DNA of 64,000 nt, taken from NCBI GenBank assembly GCA_029962745.1, contig CM057157.1, forward strand, positions 29,951,277 to 30,015,276, in the 5' to 3' direction. Shown here one piece after another: positions 22,991-34,689 of the stretch. Below the pieces are notes generated by a model. That model was given only the letters and a program-made list of their open reading frames with translations, ran no database searches and was not told the DNA's origin. How positions within the stretch are numbered: the first letter of the stretch is position 1; every line of letters starts with the position of its first letter. Origin of the DNA: Echinometra lucunter (Eukaryota; Echinodermata; Echinoidea; Camarodonta; Echinometridae). The translations under genes and the position numbers were made by a program.

Positions 22991-23689
22991 GTAATATTCA
23001 TCCCTTTTTCTGATGGACATGATATTCGAATAACTGAGGGGTAATAGTTTGCGCTACACCGTTTCAGCAAACCTTACATTCTATGTTAGTTACCTATCTA
23101 TATCCCAGTACATTTTATTTATCTTCATTTTTCCTAATGACCTTATTCAAATCATTTACTAAAAGGCCTATACCTATTATACTGTTTGTACAAAGGTTAT
23201 TGGTTATCTTGTTTGATTGATAAACAGAGCTCTTAAGATAATACATATTGTTTGGATAGCATGGGTTTTCCCCCTCATCTCTCTCGGCAACTTAGTAAAA
23301 AAAAAAAAAAAGGGGGGGGGGGGCATTTGACCCCTTTTACCAAAAAGTTACAACTCCAAGCAGAGGTTAGGACATTACACAGTTGAATTATGTCATTCTT
23401 TAAAATAAGTTTTATGACATTTTCTGCAATGCTTTTTTCAATAAATTGAATATGTTTGATAGGAAATTTCCTTTTTGTCATGAACAAAAACTATATAAGC
23501 TAGGTTAAGATAAAAGACAGCACCATTTATATTCTAGTCTCTTCTTGTTGTTATTATTTTCATTATTGTGAAGGTCACTGGATCCAGTTAACCTAAAGCA
23601 TGGATGTAGGCCTATATTAGCGATTAATATCGTCCATACTCGAAAAGCACTTTCTCAGCTATACTGATAAAACGTCTTGCTTCAAATTG

Positions 23690-23768
23690 ATCTTTGTGCC
23701 TGATGGGGTTCGAACCCTGGACCTTTACACTCCGAGTTGAGTAATGAAACCACTCGACTATAGTGTTT
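23690..23768 (-). mobile_element. tRNA-like SINE head
   Basis: The minus strand reads TATAGTCGAGTGGTTTCATT (A-box) and CCAGGGTTCGAACCCCATC (B-box). It directly abuts the target duplication of foldback copy 3, so that element may have inserted in or beside this SINE. Confidence 0.6.
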
Positions 23769-23774
23769 TAGAGG

Positions 23775-24055
23775 TATGGTGGCCGTGAAGTAGCTCGACG
23801 ACAGGTCAAGTGCGCCGTGAATTGCGGCCAAGTCGCAAAGTTCGCGTCCAAAGTCGTCAACTTTGCGGCTAAGTCGCGAAATTCGAGACCACTGGACGTA
23901 AACTTTGTGGCCAAGTTGCAAAGTTGACGACTTTGGACGCGAACTTTGCGACTTGGCCGCAAAGTTCGCGTCCAGTAGTCGTGAATTTTGTCACCAAAAT
24001 CGCGAATTTCACGGCATAGATGATTTGTCGCCTGTCGTACTTCCAGGCCACCATA
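23775..24055. mobile_element. Foldback element copy 3, divergent core
   Basis: TATGGTGGCC ends, 6-bp target duplication TAGAGG at 23769-23774 and 24056-24061. The outer arms are recognisably related to copies 1 and 2, but the core uses different self-complementary words (AAGTCGCAAAGTTCGCGTCC). Confidence 0.85.
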
Positions 24056-24708
24056 TAGAGGTGAGTGACGTCATGCTATGACTGATCAATAATTTGACCA
24101 TCTCCTCTTTACGTATTGATGAAAGGCATAATAGTGTTGGGACATGTCGATAAGGTCTTTAGCAATAGTCTATTGTGTGTGAAGCTGGTGGTTTCTTATA
24201 ATAGGGCAAACACATACTTTAGTCAACCTACTCCCCCTCTCCCTACTTATATATTCACACGTTTAGTCAAGGATAGATAGAGGCATCCCCCAACCCCTCT
24301 CTTCTTTAAACACACCGAGAAGGGGACGTGAAGAAGAGGAAATGTTAAAAGTGGGTAAAGAGAGGGAAATTGGAAAAATGGGAAAAAGAATTCAGAAAAG
24401 CTCAAATAATATTTCCTAGATAAAGTAAGCCTATATCATTAATTTAAGAGAAAACTGAACAATGCTGCCAATGAGTGGATAAGTTTCACATATAGCCCCC
24501 CCCCCCCCCCTTTACCTTCATAATGATTTTTTACGATGGACGGAAAAAAGGGGTTGAATTTGAATTTCTTTATCCAGCTTTTCGTATCCTCATAGAAAAT
24601 GTTAAGATGTGAAGGGGGAATATTTTTTTTTTTTGTCGAAGAATTTTTCTGCAGGGCCAATGATTTCCTCCATTACTTTTTGTTTCAAACCCACAACTCG
24701 CCCCGATT

Positions 24709-24892
24709 CTTCGTGTTTACAATTTGCTGGATTTTTTTTTTATTCTAGAAAACTTTTCTTTCCAACATGGCCAATCACCCATCCCCATCAGAATAAAATT
24801 CTTCGTGTTTACAATTTGCTGGATTTTTTTTTTATTCTAGAAAACTTTTCTTTCCAACATGGCCAAGCGCCCATCCCCATCAGAATAAAATC
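24709..24892 (+). repeat. 92-bp tandem duplication
   Basis: Two head-to-tail copies start CTTCGTGTTTACAATTTGCT at 24709 and 24801. They differ at only a few positions (AATCACCC against AAGCGCCC), so the duplication is recent. Confidence 0.9.
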
Positions 24893-25625
24893 TGTCTCTG
24901 CTTTACCTGATTAATTTATCAATATACTTCCATATTTACATTTCAACCGTATTTTCCAGCCCATTTTCGTCACCTCTTCATTCAATTTCTTCATTTTTCA
25001 GTACAATTTCTTCCACAGAAGCTAACTGCGTTCAAATCCTAAGTTCAGTTTCGTTAAAATGTCATTCATATTCGTCATTTGTTATTGAGAATTAAGCATT
25101 CAAATTCGCCAAGTGTCACTGAAATTCGTCTCTGCCGCTATTAGAGTAAAGAATGCTAGGATCAAATTCGTCATTTTTCAAGCAAATACATCATTCTGTC
25201 ATTCAAATTCGTCAGTTGTTCTATAAGCCTTTAAATGGAGGATTTAACAACATTTTTACTTTCCCTTGATATAATTTGATTTTTGCTCCTTTTCTTTGAA
25301 AAATAAAAATAGCTACATATAATGTGGAACACTATATCATTAAAGTAATTTCGTATAATACACCTCCCACACGCTATCACACTGTAAACATAAGTTAGTC
25401 ATTGGCGCTTATAAATTAGTCAAAACGACTAATTTAGATTAGTCAAGTCTCAATGACTAATTACCTCAGTCAAGACTAATGTTAAGTCACAGATGACTAG
25501 TTTAGGTTAGTCATTGCTCATGCTTTTGACCAATGTAAACCAGTCATTTGTTAGAGTAAAAGATTATATTCCAAGTTTCTAATTGCTTCAAAATTATTAT
25601 CTGGGATTTCAGTTCATACCGAACA

Positions 25626-26513
25626 TGACATTAATGTCCAGGCATTTTTTTGTGTTTTCAACGATTTGAAAGAACCATCAATAAATTGCTTATTAATTAA
25701 TAAAATGCTACACAAAATACATCACATATCGAATCCTATGGGACACTAACTGCGCGTGCTTTCCGCGCGTGTCTACCACTCTATGGAAATACCATTGGAA
25801 ATGTCATGTTTTTTAAACAATTTTGTCATTCCTGAAAAAAGTTCCCAATTTTATCCTTAGTTCCCATGATATAATGCTGATGATATCATATTATTTCCAT
25901 TAAATAATTGAAATTTTTGCAAAGATGTTAACTGCATTCGCGTTTTGGGGTCAAAAACATCCCTTTCATATCAAAAATAGGATGAAATTCAACGTAAAAT
26001 CCTACTTTATGTCACCACAAACGATTTCCCACTCTTCCAATTTCGCTTGATGGTATCGTACAGCTTAGTTCCCATGAGTCATTGTGCAGTTTTTTCTAAG
26101 CTTTACGATGATGTAAGAATGATGTACATTGGTCAAACTTTGCGTTCGCGTTTTAGCTTTAAATAAACATGTGTCAGACCACAAGCCAATGGCAAGAGTT
26201 GTCATATTCGGGCCGGGCGCGTACTGTACCTAATATACATATCACCCTATGCATCACTTGCATGGCGCTTGTGCGACTGTGCGCGCGCCGCTGAGCATTG
26301 GCGCGCGCAAGGGGTCCAAAAGGCGTAAAAGGACTTGATATGGTTAATTTATAATGACCATTTTTTCATATTTAATCAAAACATATTTGTTGTATAAACA
26401 ATGGCCATTATAAACTAATTGATGTATTTTGTGTAGCATTTTATTAATTCATTGATAACGTAATGTTATGGTTCTTTTAAATCATTGAAAACACAAAATT
26501 TGCCTGGATAGGA
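25626..26513. repeat. Internal inverted repeat within the 25380 element
   Basis: About 95-bp arms near 25626-25724 and 26421-26513 are inverted copies with scattered mismatches (shared GATGTATTTTGTGTAGCATT). A smaller hairpin lies near 26348-26417. It may be a separate insertion in the left half of the larger element. Confidence 0.6.
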
Positions 26514-26538
26514 TTATCGTTGCCGACGTCAATGACTA

Positions 26539-26783
26539 ATGCCTCCGGTCATACGACTAACTTACGGTACGGACGTGCATGTTCACGATGCATTGTACAC
26601 CGTATACTGCGCATGCATCGCGCGCACATGTTGTTCGCGCGCCCTGTTCAAAATTGATTCTGCAACCGTCACTTGTAAGATTCCCGGTAAGATTGTCGTC
26701 CAACTGCAACCCCAGCGTTCATCAAAGCCATCAAACGTCATAAAAGTCAAGGCAAAAGGCTTAGAAATGTCATCAACTTCAAG
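26539..26783 (+). other. Candidate first exon inside the TIR element
   Basis: A CpG-rich stretch, unlike its AT-rich surroundings, that ends in the consensus donor AAG|GTAAGT at 26783/26784. One frame is open over the whole stretch (from ATG 26539, and a second ATG at 26767). In that frame it ends in phase 2, which does not join directly to the 27164 exon, so a further exon or a non-coding first exon is implied. Confidence 0.4.
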
Positions 26784-27163
26784 GTAAGTCTGGTTTTCGG
26801 TTGACGATCTTTCTCTTTCTCGAAATTTCCTTTCACTCAAGTCAAGAGAGATTTTTAGTAGGGCGACGACCTAGGCTACTACTACTAGCACGTGTACCTA
26901 CGGACCCTCGTACACACAACTTAAGGGTAAGCACTACTGTGCCGCAACATTCACTGTTTCATGCTTAAACATCTCAATGAACAGATGTTTCCTAATTCAT
27001 GTTGAGAGCTGATTGAATGCACACTGCCAGTTCATTCGTTCTGCTTCACTGGAACAGGAGTTGTGCTCACAAAACAGTAGAGTATAATAGCATATGTACA
27101 TGCCTGACATTGCACGGTCCAATTGTAAAGTATTTTGGTGGTTTTATGATTTCTTTGCTATAG

Positions 27164-27429
27164 GGTCTATAGGAAGATGGGGCTCCATACATCAAGGAGA
27201 CAACGCCAACCTCTCCGAATGCAACGACTTCGCAATTTCCATTGATGGAGTTGGCGTTGCCCATTGCACCACACTTTTTGCTGCTGTGGCTGTCTACTTC
27301 GCCTCGTTTTATGTTTTCAACCTGGCTTATCCTTCAACGTTGAAGAAGACGCTGACCTGCATTCAGAAAGTTATCTTGAATATTCAGGATAATATTAAGA
27401 TCCGAGCGTTCTGTGGTCACACTGCTTGA
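27164..27429 (+). CDS. Candidate terminal coding exon of an element-borne gene
   Basis: Open frame ending TGA at 27427-27429, preceded by acceptor-like ttctttgctatag. A second acceptor 9 bases later uses the same frame. It encodes an acidic/polar start (GDNANLSECNDFAISIDGVG), a hydrophobic run (AVAVYFASFYVFNLAYPSTL) and a basic end. The FYVFNLAYP block resembles, from memory, the conserved C termini of lineage-expanded uncharacterised proteins in fish and marine invertebrates. No function is known. It lies centrally in the 25380-29184 element, and a long AT-rich stretch with an AATAAA at 28855 follows. Confidence 0.5.
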
Positions 27430-28854
27430 GAGATTTAACAATCTGGAGTAGATCTCCCAGCTGGAAGGATTTGTCTCTAATTTGTTACTTGAGGAGAATC
27501 AAGCATGAACATGATTGATTTTCTCGGGACCTGATAGAAATAGAACCCATAGAGAGCTACCTAAGAGATTTGCCTGCCACAAGGGATATTGACATTTGTT
27601 ATTTTAGAATAAGTCAACGTTTGACTACAAGATTTTCACAGCAGAATCCTTGTAATTTTTACTTGATTCTAGAATAGTTTTAGCTCAAGTTGAGGACTAT
27701 CCCCAATCATGTCATTTACCTTTAATGTGTTTAAATTCCAACCAAAGAACAAGACATGGTTTTACGGGTTACTTCTTGCAGGTTATCAGATCATGCAGCT
27801 TAAAGAATGTTTTTTGTTTGTTTAATTGATTTGAGTGTGAGTAAGGGTAAGAAATGTGACATTCCTCGTGTCTACACGTTTTTGGTTTTTTTTTGTGTGT
27901 GTGAATTATGTGGGTTTTTTTCCTGTTTGGCCGCACTTTTGTCAGGCTTTAAATTTTTTTTGGAAGTAAACATATGGCTTGATCCCTCGTATGTGTTTTT
28001 ATGCTGGTTTTGCAAAATTGTTGCAAATTCAAGAGATTCTGTGATTTAGTTTAAGAGATTTACTGAAGCTGAACTTGTGTATATACATGTATATAAGATG
28101 GGTTACTTAAAACAAGGTTTCTGATCGGTCAGATGCCATTGCGTAATTCGTTATATGGCCACGACCGTGCTATATAACGCGTTATATTGCACGCTAATTT
28201 GTGTACACAATCCCATTATAAATGTATCAATAACTTACAAATTATCGATAATACGGAGTTCGTTGCACCTTATTGACGGATGTTGCAATGTTCATAGTTT
28301 GGTGAGCTCCTATTCCCATCTTATATAACGCATAGTCCATGCTCATTATCGTCAAATATACCATAAATTGTGCATCCATAGATAAGGAATGTCTCTATTC
28401 CTAAACTGTGGATGCACATATTACGGTATATTCAACTCCAGAGCATGCACTATATGACAATATTTAATATACTATTTACTTTGTATTGCCTTTATAAAGG
28501 ACTTTTATTTTCACTGACCTGTAATTATGGGTTTTACACCTTATTGAGTTGGGGGAAGATGTGCTATTTGGTATTGCTGAACTTTCCAAGATTAACTGAA
28601 GCTGAACTTCATATACATTCTATTTCCTGCATTTCTATCTAGTTTTTGGTTCTGTCCTGCATAATGTTCTTCTTTTCAAACCTTGATATCACACTGTAAC
28701 ACGTACTTTACCTTGTTTGAATGTACTGCATGCAGTGAAAAGCAACATGATGTCATGTATACATGTACATATTCAAAGCTTCTCCATATTGTATTATATT
28801 TGAAGTGAAGGTGATGATTGTGAATTTCTCATATGTACAGCCCGATTATGTTGA

Positions 28855-28860
28855 AATAAA
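28855..28860 (+). terminator. Candidate poly(A) signal of the element-borne gene
   Basis: AATAAA on the plus strand 1.4 kb past the stop of the candidate exon and just before the right-hand TTAGTCA array. It would make a transcript that ends inside the element. Confidence 0.4.
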
Positions 28861-29921
28861 TCTGTTTTAAATCAAGAAGAGATTTAGCTGCTTCATTTCT
28901 TTTGTTTTTACATAAAATGTAGCCTTAGTCATGTGACTAATGTGATTAGTCATGATTTTGAATGACTAATTAGAAAAGTCAGATGACTAACGTTTAGTCA
29001 TTTCAGACGTTTTTGGATTTAGTCAGATGACTAACTAAAATAAGTCGCATCTGACTAATATTTGGCTTTGCCTGACTAATTAAGTTTAGTCATCTGGGTT
29101 GTCTGACTAATTACAATTAGTCATTTCAGACATAGGGCAGGACTAATTTTTATTAGTCAAAATGACTAACTTATGTTTACAGTGCAGTAGACCGTATAAT
29201 CATCTGAGAGACGAATTTGAATGAATCTTCATGACGAAAATGAATGCCAATGTAGACGAAGTTGATGTTGCCTTTATACAGTGACCGACGAGTTTGAATT
29301 GCAGTTGACGAAAATGGGTTTCAAAGCACGAAAATGAATAACAATGTTTCAAAACTGATCGGCCAACGACAAAATTGAAACAAGCATTCGCACATTCTAC
29401 AGGGCCAGAGACGAAATTGAAAGCACATTAAAAATGAATGAAAAGGTGATGAAAATGGGCGGGAAAATCTATAACAACAATCTTATATTTCCAGTATTTA
29501 TACTAGTCTCTTCAACACCACCACCCCTAAAGATATCAGCTGCATTATACCATTGAAAAAAATGTTCAAGGTTTGTATATAACTTCAAAAACACAGCAGA
29601 GAACATTAATACTCCATTATATTTGATGAGATACATGTAACTAGGTCAGACACCATTCAATTCAGTGAAGATAATTTTACAGGCAACAAATGGTCCATGC
29701 CCGAGTTTATAGATTTATAAATAAATTGCGGAGAAAATGCATTTTCATTTCAAGGATAACCGTTTGGAGCTTTTTTAGGTACCGGTGCCTATATATACAC
29801 CTGTGTATCATTCTGAATATATCGGGTTTATGAATAATGCATTGCTTCGTAGAATATCATTACAAGGCTATCATCTCCCAGGGATGGAACACTTGTCAGT
29901 AATGATAATAACGATAATAAT

Positions 29922-30468
29922 GGGCCATTCTCGGTCACGTGTGTGACCCAAGTCATGAAAAATAGCCGATTCAAAACTAATTTGTCAGTATTCATCTTGT
30001 AGCAGAAGTCTGTCATTCTGGAATTTGGAATAACTGTATATAATTACCCCCAATAGAATGAAGGCAATTACTTTAAAAGTGCGCACACCATTCTTCTCTC
30101 AGAAGTCAAATTAGGTCGGTCATGTGTGTGACTTCGCACCAAAATTGGTCTTACTTGTTGGTATTCAAACCTATTTTTCTCGGATTTCTCTGGGAGTGTA
30201 AGTTTCCACTTTTCATCACTGTATGATGGGGATTGCTCTAAACAGTTTTAAAGCAATTTTCCAGAAATGAATGTATATTCTGTCCTTTTAGAGGTGAAAA
30301 TTCGGTCGGTCACGTGTGTGACCAGTCAAAAAGGGGGTGTTTTTTTCATGTAAAAAGAATGGTTACAATAAAAAAAAAATTAAAACATGTTATCTGGTTT
30401 TCGAGCAATGAGGGAGAATTAGATGGTCACGTGTGTGACCAAAAGCTTTACTTTCCAGAGAATGGCCC
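29922..30468. mobile_element. GGGC-ended element with four 16-bp palindromes
   Basis: TIR GGGCCATTCTC with right end GAGAATGGCCC (perfect 11 bp), 4-bp duplication TAAT at 29918-29921 and 30469-30472. The word GGTCACGTGTGTGACC lies at 29933, 30308 and 30425, with a weaker copy at 30118. It contains the E-box core CACGTG. Same layout as 14385-15134. Confidence 0.8.
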
Positions 30469-30473
30469 TAATA

Positions 30474-30822
30474 TGTTTTGTTTACCCAGGGTAGCCTCTT
30501 CAGTACTGTTCTCCAAGAGGGCCCTTCAAGCATTACCCTGGCTTTATAGTACGGCTACCGCAGCGCTCAGTGCATTCAAGGAATGAATCCTACCAGATAC
30601 CCACTTGCTACACCTCGGTCGAGTGTGGCAAGTGGGCCTGGTCTACACAAATCTCGCCATAATAATCAACTCTATGATTGTGGGCATCAAAGGAAAGACA
30701 AGACAAGACAGATGTAGATAAATTTCTTGCCAAATGTCATTAGTGCTGCGGCAGGGATTCGAACCCCGTGCCTTGTGGTTCAAAGTCCGAAGACTTATCC
30801 CCTGGACAACAACACCTCTACG
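30474..30822 (-). mobile_element. tRNA-derived SINE
   Basis: On the minus strand, a tRNA-like head lies at about 30822-30745 with a B-box GGGTTCGAATCCC-like word and a degraded A-box. A central block (plus-strand word GTTTACCCAGGGTAGCCTCT) is shared with 12630 and, more weakly, 35217. Its distal end abuts the palindromic element 29922-30468. Confidence 0.65.
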
Positions 30823-31079
30823 TAATGTTCTGTAAAATGTAATTACTGTAAATGTCTATCTTTGAAAATATTGTCGTTGTTATTATCATTATCATTGTTA
30901 TTATCATCATCAATATTCTAACATTATTGTTAATTCGGCATTTTCACAAAATGAAAAATATAACGATAATCAACAAAAATGAGCATCAATCACAGATACA
31001 CGTGTATGGCCGCCTTCTGAGTGCAACAGTTGGCTGCCGGGTAAAAGGAAAGCGAACTCAATCATTCTAACCTCAGTGG

Positions 31080-32734
31080 TCCCCCTTCCCGACCAACTGA
31101 CACTCAGAAGACCGGTAAAACAAAGCAACGAAATCTAGTAATTCTTTACTTTAAACTATTTTTTTTAAATAAGAAAAGCGAAAGGAAATTTTTTTAATTT
31201 TTTTTATTTTTTTATTAATTATATGTTTTATTGATTTCAATGATTACAAACAAAAAAATTAGGCGACAATTACATAAGATAAACAAATAAAAAATAACAG
31301 CAAAATAACATCATAGGAATAAATTTAGCAACAAAAAGCAGTAAAATTTCCTTCAAATAGGCTAATTATTTCATATAAGTGGTAAATTTGCAAATCAATA
31401 ACAACCGACGTTGCTAACAGAAGCATTACATCAATTAATATATTATGTATATGTATAACTCTATAAATCAAACTTCCATTTCTTAAAATGGATATGAAGT
31501 TTCCCTCTTTTCTTAGCTACAAAATATTCTGTCTCTTTTTGAAAAGCGAAAGGAAATTGATATGTGGTCATGAACAAAGTGGAATAAGAAATTGAATATG
31601 GAATGAATTGTTATTACTATGACAACATTACGATTACTCACATATTGCATGATTATCTTGGAATATCTTTTCAAATGGCAAACATAGGCCTACTTTTAAC
31701 ATTTTCAATCTACGAAACTCCCTCCATCTATCATAATTATTCTCATATTCTGTATATCTATACACTTTGACATTTGGTCTAGTCCTTGAAAATATCAACA
31801 ACAAAAAAATGTCTCAAGTTAATTTTGTTCAATGATCACGACAATAAAGGTTAAGGTAAAGGTAAATGTAAAAACTTACCCATTTCATGTTAGTTTCATG
31901 GAATTATTTCAAGAGAAGTGTAATTATTCTAGCTGCCAGTAAATCTCCAGTGCGTCGTCTGCATAATATTCATCATTCGGTGTCCAATCCCCGTTACTAT
32001 GTGAACGGCGGACTCCGTGAATTAGTGTCGCTGTCGCAAAACGTGCTCAGGTTGTTGAATTCTCTCACGAATCGTGTGTTAGAAAATTATTCACGAAAAC
32101 CTTGCCGGACCATTTACTGATTAGATACATCCCTCTCATATCATAAACTCAGTGTAATTACAGTCTGGCGGGATGACAACATGCTTTGATTTGTGTACTA
32201 TAAGTAACAAACTGAGTTAAGGAATATACACTGCACAATATTCTTTACATTGCATGCAAGGCCGGGCGTCGTTCACACTTAGTGCTGTCTATTATGTTTG
32301 TTTAAAGCTGTTACGTAAACCAAAAGGGTATGCATAGGGAGGATTAAAATAGGACGACTCGAGCATGAAACTGGGTGGAGACTGTAAAGGAAAATTAACA
32401 GGAACGATTGATTACAAAGGAAGAGACCGAAATAATACCAAGACAAGCGTGACAACACAATTGTTGGCGTAAATAGAGTAAAAGAAAAGCGGTTAATATT
32501 GCTCAGTTATTGGTTTCCTTTTTCGATATTTTCAAGGCTAAAGGGCAGCTACGGCATACAGTCAGTTTACGGTAACTATAGCAACCTGATCGGACAACAG
32601 ACTGACCGGATATATTGCAATGAATCGCAATTAATAAGCTCAGTTCTTATGAATTGGTTGTTTGGAATTACACGAATTTTCTCTCTCTTTCTCTCTCTTT
32701 CTCCCTTCATCCCCCTCTCTATCTAGCTATCTAC

Positions 32735-32770
<36 letters not shown>

Positions 32771-33460
32771 ACCTTTCTTTCCGTTCTTTCACTGGCTTTC
32801 CTGTTTGGGTTGTTTTCCTTCCCTCTTCTCTTCTCTTGGTTCTTTTCCTTTTTTCTCTCTCTCTGTCTCCCCTAAATATTCAAACGTCTTCCGTACCCCC
32901 CCCCCCCCCGTCCAAACGTTTCTCCTTCCCATTCTCTCTCTCTCTCTCTCTAGCAATATATCTATCTGTCTGTCTGTATGTATGTCTGTTTATCTATCTC
33001 AATCTATCTATGCATGCGTGTGACGGCAGGCAGTTAGTTTTGGTGGAGGATTTTCTTCAAAGTCTGGAGTTTATAAAATTAATAACGATGATAATAAGCA
33101 TAATTATGAAAAAAGGGGAAAATTACAGGGGGATGGTATACCTGCAACCCTTACCCTATGCTCCATTTCTATGTACAACATATTCAACAATAATTGAAAA
33201 TGATCATATCGAATAAAACTTTTGCGAGATTCATTTTTATTCATTCTTGATTTGATACACCTCGTGATCAGCAGCCAGTAGCTAACTTTTTTTACTATTT
33301 ACAATTTTAAAAATCGCATAAACACATTTCATCATTCATGATTTGATACAACTCGTAATTAGCGCCAGTAGCTGAATTTTTTTTCACAGTTTACAATATA
33401 GAAAAAACCCGCATAAATATATTTCATCATTACAAATGGTAACGATTTTCACTCAATCAG
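31080..33460. other. No gene seen
   Basis: AT-rich sequence with CT microsatellites and two diverged copies of a TTGATACA-CTCG word (33250, 33340). A minus-strand donor-like TGG|gtaagt at 31880 is isolated; all three frames upstream of it are closed. Confidence 0.4.
32680..33015 (+). repeat. CT-rich tract and tetranucleotides
   Basis: CTCTCT arrays at 32680-32768 and 32930-32952, a C run of 14 at 32897, and TCTG/TATC repeats at 32955-33010. Confidence 0.85.
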
Positions 33461-33463
33461 GTA

Positions 33464-33828
33464 CACACTAAGAAAAAAAAGGTTCAATTTTGCACCCTTC
33501 GAAGGAGACACTAGGAGCTTCTTAAGGGTTCAACTTTGCACCCAAAGAAGCATGGTGCAGTGAGCTACAATTTGCACCCTTCTGATGGTGCAGACTTGTA
33601 CCCCTTAGGGAAGGTGCAGATTTGCATCATTTTGAATGCAAAACTTAATTCTCCGCCCTTTAAGGTGCATAATTGCACCTTTTAGGGTGCAGATGGGGAT
33701 TTTCGGGTGCAAACAAGAACAAAACGGTGCATATTTGCACCTTTGTCATGTAGGGTGCAAGACTGCACCCAAAAGGTGCTGCTATTGTAGCATTTGGGGG
33801 GCAAAATTGCACCTTTATTCTTAGAGTG
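33464..33828. mobile_element. MITE with repeated GGTGCA/TGCACC words
   Basis: CACACTAAGAA at the left and TTCTTAGAGTG at the right (one mismatch). The interior carries about a dozen TTTGCACC or GGTGCA words in both orientations at 20 to 50-base spacing. Confidence 0.7.
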
Positions 33829-34507
33829 ATATATACATTCATAACACTGCATAAATAAATTTAAAAATCATAAATTCCATGCAGAGAAATAATATTACTG
33901 TAATATTTTTGAAACTAAAATTATCTAAAATGACTCATTAAATGGAGAAATGATACGGAGTTTGGTCCGAAATCAGTCGAAAATCCGGATATAGGTCAGA
34001 GATATACACTCCAAATGGCAATGCTTGTTCTATACACAACTTAAAACACGCGCTACATTCTGAATTATTTTGTGACTTTTTTGTCCATTATATTTGTTTT
34101 TAAAAAAATCTAATAGTTAATATTCTAAATATCTGCGTAGTTCAGCTTTCAAATTCTGTCCATAAACTGGGTAAATATAATAAAACTTAGTCTGAGTAAA
34201 ATGCATGATAACAACTTATATGTACACTGCCCACAACTTTACCGAGCATGCGCGTTTACCATTCTACCGTACCACGAATGCTCAAACTAAACTATCAAAA
34301 ATGGTTTACATTACATTTTCATTTAAATCTTTTTTGCTCATGTTGCTAAGTCAGTGAGCTAATTTTTCCTCTTTTCATCGAGTAATGAGTAATGATTTGT
34401 AATTATTACTGTGTTCATCTTTGCATGTTTGTATGTCACTTTTAATTGACCTTTTGGCAGTCTTGTGCTAAATAAGTTATCCAACATGTCCAATAAAGTT
34501 TACTTAC

Positions 34508-34632
<125 letters not shown>

Positions 34633-34689
34633 TTCTAGGCCTAACTTTCTCATTGAACACGGATTTCTTATAGACATAATACACATTTT

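Larger units (their letters stand above)
25380..29184. mobile_element. 3.8-kb element with 24-bp perfect TIRs and TTAGTCA subterminal arrays
   Basis: Ends are CACTGTAAACATAAGTTAGT plus four more bases, perfectly inverted at 29161-29184. TTAGTCA/TGACTAA words are dense in the outer 180 to 270 bases on both sides, as expected for transposase-binding subterminal repeats. CACTG ends recall CACTA or Chapaev-type transposons, and only a possible 2-bp CA duplication is seen. No transposase is visible. The centre holds a candidate spliced gene. Confidence 0.7.
24951..29468. mobile_element. Outer inverted-repeat structure around the 25380 element
   Basis: The left end ATTTTCCAGCCCATTTTCGT matches the inverted right end (ATTTTCCCGCCCATTTTCAT). 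Both flanks (24951-25220 and 29205-29468) are arrays of a TTCGTCA/TGACGAA word separated by AT-rich spacers. The inner element is inserted between them. No target duplication was found. Confidence 0.6.

Noticed and set aside
23690..23768. Functional tRNA gene
   Set aside because: A- and B-box words are present but the acceptor stem does not pair convincingly and the copy sits among SINE-like sequence. The same judgement applies to the head at 35355-35425, which is the best preserved.
31881..32119. Possible exon with consensus minus-strand donor at 31880
   Set aside because: All minus-strand frames are closed within about 60 bases of the putative acceptor, and the only possible short reading (M-K-W) ends in phase 0, not the phase 1 needed by the ankyrin gene. 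A non-coding exon cannot be excluded.
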